Assembly (NCBI GenBank): GCA_020057805.1
Contig: JAGVFD010000213.1
Coordinates: 1 to 5,453 of the forward strand
Direction of reading: 5' to 3'
DNA length: 5,453 bases
DNA from: Sideroxydans sp.
GTDB lineage: Bacteria; Pseudomonadota; Gammaproteobacteria; Burkholderiales; Gallionellaceae
The notes below the pieces were generated by a model, which was not told the origin of the DNA, ran no database searches, and worked only from the letters and a program-made list of their open reading frames with translations. The position numbers and the translations under genes are program-made. This document shows positions 5,003-5,453 of the stretch, in pieces; the first letter of the stretch is position 1, and every line of letters begins with the position of its first letter.

Positions 5003-5453
5003 TTGAATGATCTTTCTATAGACGCGCTGCTGGGCATTTTGCTTTTGCTTTTGGTGTTTGGCGCGTGGTTCTCGGCAGCAGAAACCAGCATGATGGCGAT
5101 TAATCGCTATCGCCTGAATGTGCTCATCCGCAAAGGCAACCACAGCGCCAAGCTGACGGGGCGCTTGTTATCCAAAGTGGATAAGTTGCTAGGTTCAATT
5201 CTGTTCGGCAATACCTTACTCAATGTGGCGGCAGCAGCGGTCACTAACATTCTCATTCTGCGTTTGTTTGGCGCTAGCGAGCTTGCGCTGTTGCTGGGCA
5301 CCTTGCTCATCACCTTTATTCTGCTGGTATTCAGCGAAATCATGCCGAAGATTATTGCGGCCAGCCACCCAGAGCGTATTGCCTTACCTTCCAGCTATCT
5401 GTTAACACCACTGATTACGCTGTTCCATCCTGTAGTTTCGGTTGCCACTGCCG
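5003..5453 (+). CDS. CNNM-domain (CorB/HlyC-CorC family) membrane protein, partial
   Basis: The frame is open from TTG 5003 to the right edge, giving 150 residues. It shows the N-terminal CNNM transmembrane domain (DUF21): SAAETSMMAINRYRL (24-38), GNTLLN (69-74) and FSEIMPK (110-116). Predicted membrane segments lie near 7-24, 64-88, 93-119 and 133-150. Full-length relatives continue with a CBS pair and a CorC/HlyC C-terminal domain; these proteins are linked to magnesium transport or resistance. TTG is chosen because a stop lies three codons upstream, the next in-frame ATGs are at residues 30-31 inside the motif, and MNDLSIDALL resembles usual family starts. No clear ribosome binding site is seen. 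The 56-base gap from lgt and the shared direction suggest one operon. Whether this is the CorB/YfjD-like or another branch cannot be decided from the N-terminal half. Confidence 0.88.
   Translation, partial: MNDLSIDALLGILLLLLVFGAWFSAAETSMMAINRYRLNVLIRKGNHSAKLTGRLLSKVDKLLGSILFGNTLLNVAAAAVTNILILRLFGASELALLLGTLLITFILLVFSEIMPKIIAASHPERIALPSSYLLTPLITLFHPVVSVATA

Noticed and set aside
4790..5143. 117-codon minus-strand ORF
   Set aside because: Antisense to the end of lgt and the start of the CNNM gene, both of which carry strong family motifs.

Overview
The window looks like a chromosomal segment of a mid-GC Gram-negative bacterium, most likely a betaproteobacterium. The basis is the Lgt and CNNM-type protein sequences and the lipoprotein signal peptides, as recalled from those families; no database search was possible. 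I cannot name the genus with confidence.

Layout. Three genes on the minus strand encode predicted outer-membrane lipoproteins: (1) the 5' part of an IPT/TIG plus NHL-repeat beta-propeller lipoprotein (1..1263, running off the left edge); (2) a long lipoprotein made of about 100-residue tandem repeats (1487..3258), whose signal peptide is broken by a one-base frameshift; (3) a small PEGA-like lipoprotein (3479..3982). Each has its own promoter. Intrinsic terminators follow genes 2 and 3. On the plus strand, divergently transcribed, are lgt (prolipoprotein diacylglyceryl transferase, 4122..4946) and, 56 bases later, the 5' part of a CNNM/CorB-like membrane protein (5003 to the right edge).

The main unexplained structure is upstream of the lipoprotein genes. 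Genes 1 and 2 share a duplicated 5' module of about 185 bp: promoter, untranslated leader, a 12-codon leader ORF whose stop overlaps the gene start, signal peptide and lipobox. The mature proteins behind it are unrelated. Gene 3 has a diverged version of the same promoter: CGTCGAA, TTGACC, 17-base spacer, TANNNT, then GCGCG and a T-run, all with the same spacing. This suggests that one regulatory signal drives three surface lipoproteins.

A second notable feature is inside lgt. A palindromic dispersed-type repeat appears to have been inserted in frame. It adds about 15 residues to the first cytoplasmic loop of what is normally an essential enzyme, while the catalytic motifs remain intact.

Functional picture: Lgt attaches diacylglycerol to the lipobox cysteine of lipoproteins such as the three encoded next to it. 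The adjacency may be coincidental, since lgt serves all lipoproteins of the cell. No RNA genes, CRISPR arrays, transposase genes or phage genes were seen.
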